The notes under the pieces: model-generated
The model's input: only the letters and a program-made list of their open reading frames with translations
Told to the model about the DNA's origin: nothing
Database searches by the model: none
Assembly (NCBI GenBank): GCA_963817615.1
Contig: CAWFPH010000002.1
Coordinates: 1,054,001 to 1,118,000 of the forward strand
Length of the DNA stretch: 64,000 nt
Direction: 5' to 3'
Source of the DNA: FEN-1219 sp963817615
GTDB lineage: Bacteria > Pseudomonadota > Gammaproteobacteria > Steroidobacterales > Rariloculaceae
Program-made: the position numbers and the translations under genes
Shown: one piece after another, positions 62,990 through 64,000 of the stretch
Layout of the letters: every line of letters begins with the position of its first letter
Position numbering within the stretch: the stretch's first letter is position 1

Positions 62990-63922
62990 GCGTTCCCCGC
63001 GGCCGCCGCGCAGATAGCCGGGCGCGACCGCCCCCAGCGAATGCGGCACGATGCCGAGCGCCGCAAGTCCGTCCTCGGCGCAGACGCTCGAGGCTTTGAG
63101 CGAGGCGAAGTTGTCGATGGAGAAGGGCTTGCCGGGTAGATATTCGCCGATCCAGGCCTGCACCTTGCCGAGCGAATCGGGCAGCGCGACGATCGCCCGC
63201 TTGACCCGGATCCACCGGGCGATCGATCGCACGATCTCGCGCAGCGAGTAGATGTCCGGTCCGCAGAGCTCGTAGGTCCTGCCGATCGCAGCAGGGGAGT
63301 CGAGGGCCGCGACGAACGCGGCCGAGACGTCGTCGACATAGACCGGTGCCATCCGAGCTTCAGCGTGCGGCAGGGGCAACACCGGAACCCGACGTAGCAA
63401 CCGCGCAAAGCGAGTCGTAAACGAGTCTTCGGCTCCGAAGATGGCCGCCGGCCGGAACAGCGTGCACGCGACCGCGTCTTGCTCGGCCAGCACGAGCCGC
63501 TCACCGCGTCCCTTGCTGCGCAGGTAATGACTCGGCCCGCGCTCGGCGTCTGCCTTGAGCGCGCTCATGTGCAGCAGACGTCGGACGCCTATGCGGCGGC
63601 ACGCGCGTGCCACCTTGCCCGCGAGCTCCGCGTGCGCGCGCTCGAAGCCGAGGCCGCGGTGGCCAGGCTCGTTCAGGATGCCGACAAGGTTGACGGCCGC
63701 GTCACAGCCGCGCAGCAATCGCTCGAGCACGACCTCGTCGTGGACATCGGCGCCGACGAGCTCGACTTCCGGCAGCACGAGCAAACGGCGTGCACGCGGC
63801 ACGCTTCGCGTCGGGATGCGGACGTCGAAATCGAGATTCGCGAATGCATTGGCGAGCCTGCGTCCGACGAAGCCGGAGCCGCCAATCAGGAGGACTCGGC
63901 GCGACGGAAGTTGTGCGGGCAT
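62954..63922 (-). CDS. NDUFA9-like NAD(P)-binding protein (extended SDR)
   Basis: The 322-residue protein begins with the Rossmann motif VLLIGGSGFVGRRLANAF and has VNLVGILNEPG, the HMSALKAD segment, SHYLRSKGRGERLV (in place of the usual YxxxK) and FRPAAIFG. It belongs to the atypical SDR group related to the complex I accessory subunit NDUFA9. The lack of a clear catalytic Tyr supports a binding rather than a reductase role. The ATG at 63922 is clean. Confidence 0.88.
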   Translation of the reverse strand: MPAQLPSRRVLLIGGSGFVGRRLANAFANLDFDVRIPTRSVPRARRLLVLPEVELVGADVHDEVVLERLLRGCDAAVNLVGILNEPGHRGLGFERAHAELAGKVARACRRIGVRRLLHMSALKADAERGPSHYLRSKGRGERLVLAEQDAVACTLFRPAAIFGAEDSFTTRFARLLRRVPVLPLPHAEARMAPVYVDDVSAAFVAALDSPAAIGRTYELCGPDIYSLREIVRSIARWIRVKRAIVALPDSLGKVQAWIGEYLPGKPFSIDNFASLKASSVCAEDGLAALGIVPHSLGAVAPGYLRGGRGERLARFRRSQRNR

Positions 63923-63953
63923 GCGGCGCGATCGGGCGGGACGACTCCGCTCG

Positions 63954-64000
63954 TCAGCGCATCAGAATGAGCTGGCGGCGGTTGGCTCGCTGCACCTCGA
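63954..64000 (-). CDS. 3' end of a gene running off the window edge (uncertain)
   Basis: The last 47 bases, read on the minus strand, give an open frame EVQRANRRQLILMR ending in TGA at 63954-63956, followed 32 bases later by the NDUFA9-like ATG. The composition looks coding but the fragment is too short to identify. Confidence 0.3.
   Translation of the reverse strand, partial: EVQRANRRQLILMR

Noticed and set aside
1..64000. A defence island, prophage, biosynthetic cluster or novel mobile system
   Set aside because: No integrase, transposase, restriction, toxin-antitoxin, NRPS/PKS or CRISPR genes were seen; nearly all genes are housekeeping or common accessory families.

Overview
The window is high-GC, densely coding DNA from a Gammaproteobacterium. 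The evidence is the inverted macromolecular-synthesis block (rpsU, dnaG, rpoD next to tsaD, folB, folK and an E. coli-type cca), the msrPQ pair, the prkA-yeaH-spoVR operon and a CpxRA-like two-component system. Gene content and style suggest a Steroidobacteraceae/Nevskiales-like environmental organism, but that placement is inference. There is no phage, no insertion sequence with a transposase and no CRISPR array; it is a core-genome segment with a few decayed or unusual spots.

Layout. 0.1-1.4 kb: two linked uncharacterised genes, then convergent ilvA. 3-7.9 kb: a GldA/GldF/GldG-type ABC exporter operon ending in a DUF4340 gene. 7.9-8.5 kb: a decayed M16 peptidase remnant. 8.6-11.8 kb: proline iminopeptidase, dihydroorotase and a secreted dienelactone-hydrolase protein. 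11.8-12 kb: a structured intergenic segment. 12.4-17.8 kb: a PAS-PAS sigma-54 activator, a small unknown protein, a GGDEF/EAL protein with a degenerate GGDRF site, and an SH3-anchor protein. 17.7-22 kb: msrQ/msrP, a P-II protein and a CpxA/CpxR-like pair. 22-25.9 kb: a PA0069-family radical SAM protein and two paralogous TPR proteins. 26.2-30.9 kb: a three-gene 2-oxoacid oxidoreductase operon with its own GltD-like FAD/Fe-S subunit. 31-36.9 kb: a coiled-coil protein and prkA-yeaH-spoVR. 36.9-45.2 kb: a zinc-ribbon protein, rhomboid protease, P-loop kinase-like protein, a mini flagellar-rod-like protein, Lhr-type helicase, lactonase-like metallo-beta-lactamase protein and EF-hand protein. 45.2-50 kb: a TonB-dependent receptor with a VolA-like lipoprotein lipase. 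50-51.6 kb: ddl and a DUF423 protein. 51.7-56.5 kb: an intron-containing tRNA-Ile2(CAU), rpoD, dnaG, yqeY and rpsU. 56.6-64 kb: tsaD, folB, folK, a pteridine-reductase-like SDR, a MidA-type methyltransferase, cca, a frameshifted aminopeptidase and an NDUFA9-like protein.

The most striking feature is non-coding. On the minus strand at 51736-52060 the tRNA-Ile2 (ileX-type, CAU) gene beside rpoD is split immediately after its anticodon by a 248-nt insertion. The insertion has group I intron hallmarks: R- and S-like segments that pair as P7, P4, P5 and P6 helices, a GUG guide opposite the CAU exon, and a terminal G. It is a compact, ORF-less ribozyme of the kind known from the Azoarcus tRNA-Ile gene. 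If it is the only CAU-Ile gene, decoding of AUA would depend on self-splicing. Other items of interest are the single-base frameshift in the HExxH aminopeptidase, the M16 relic, the lipase/receptor pair and the 78-residue flagellar-rod-like protein.
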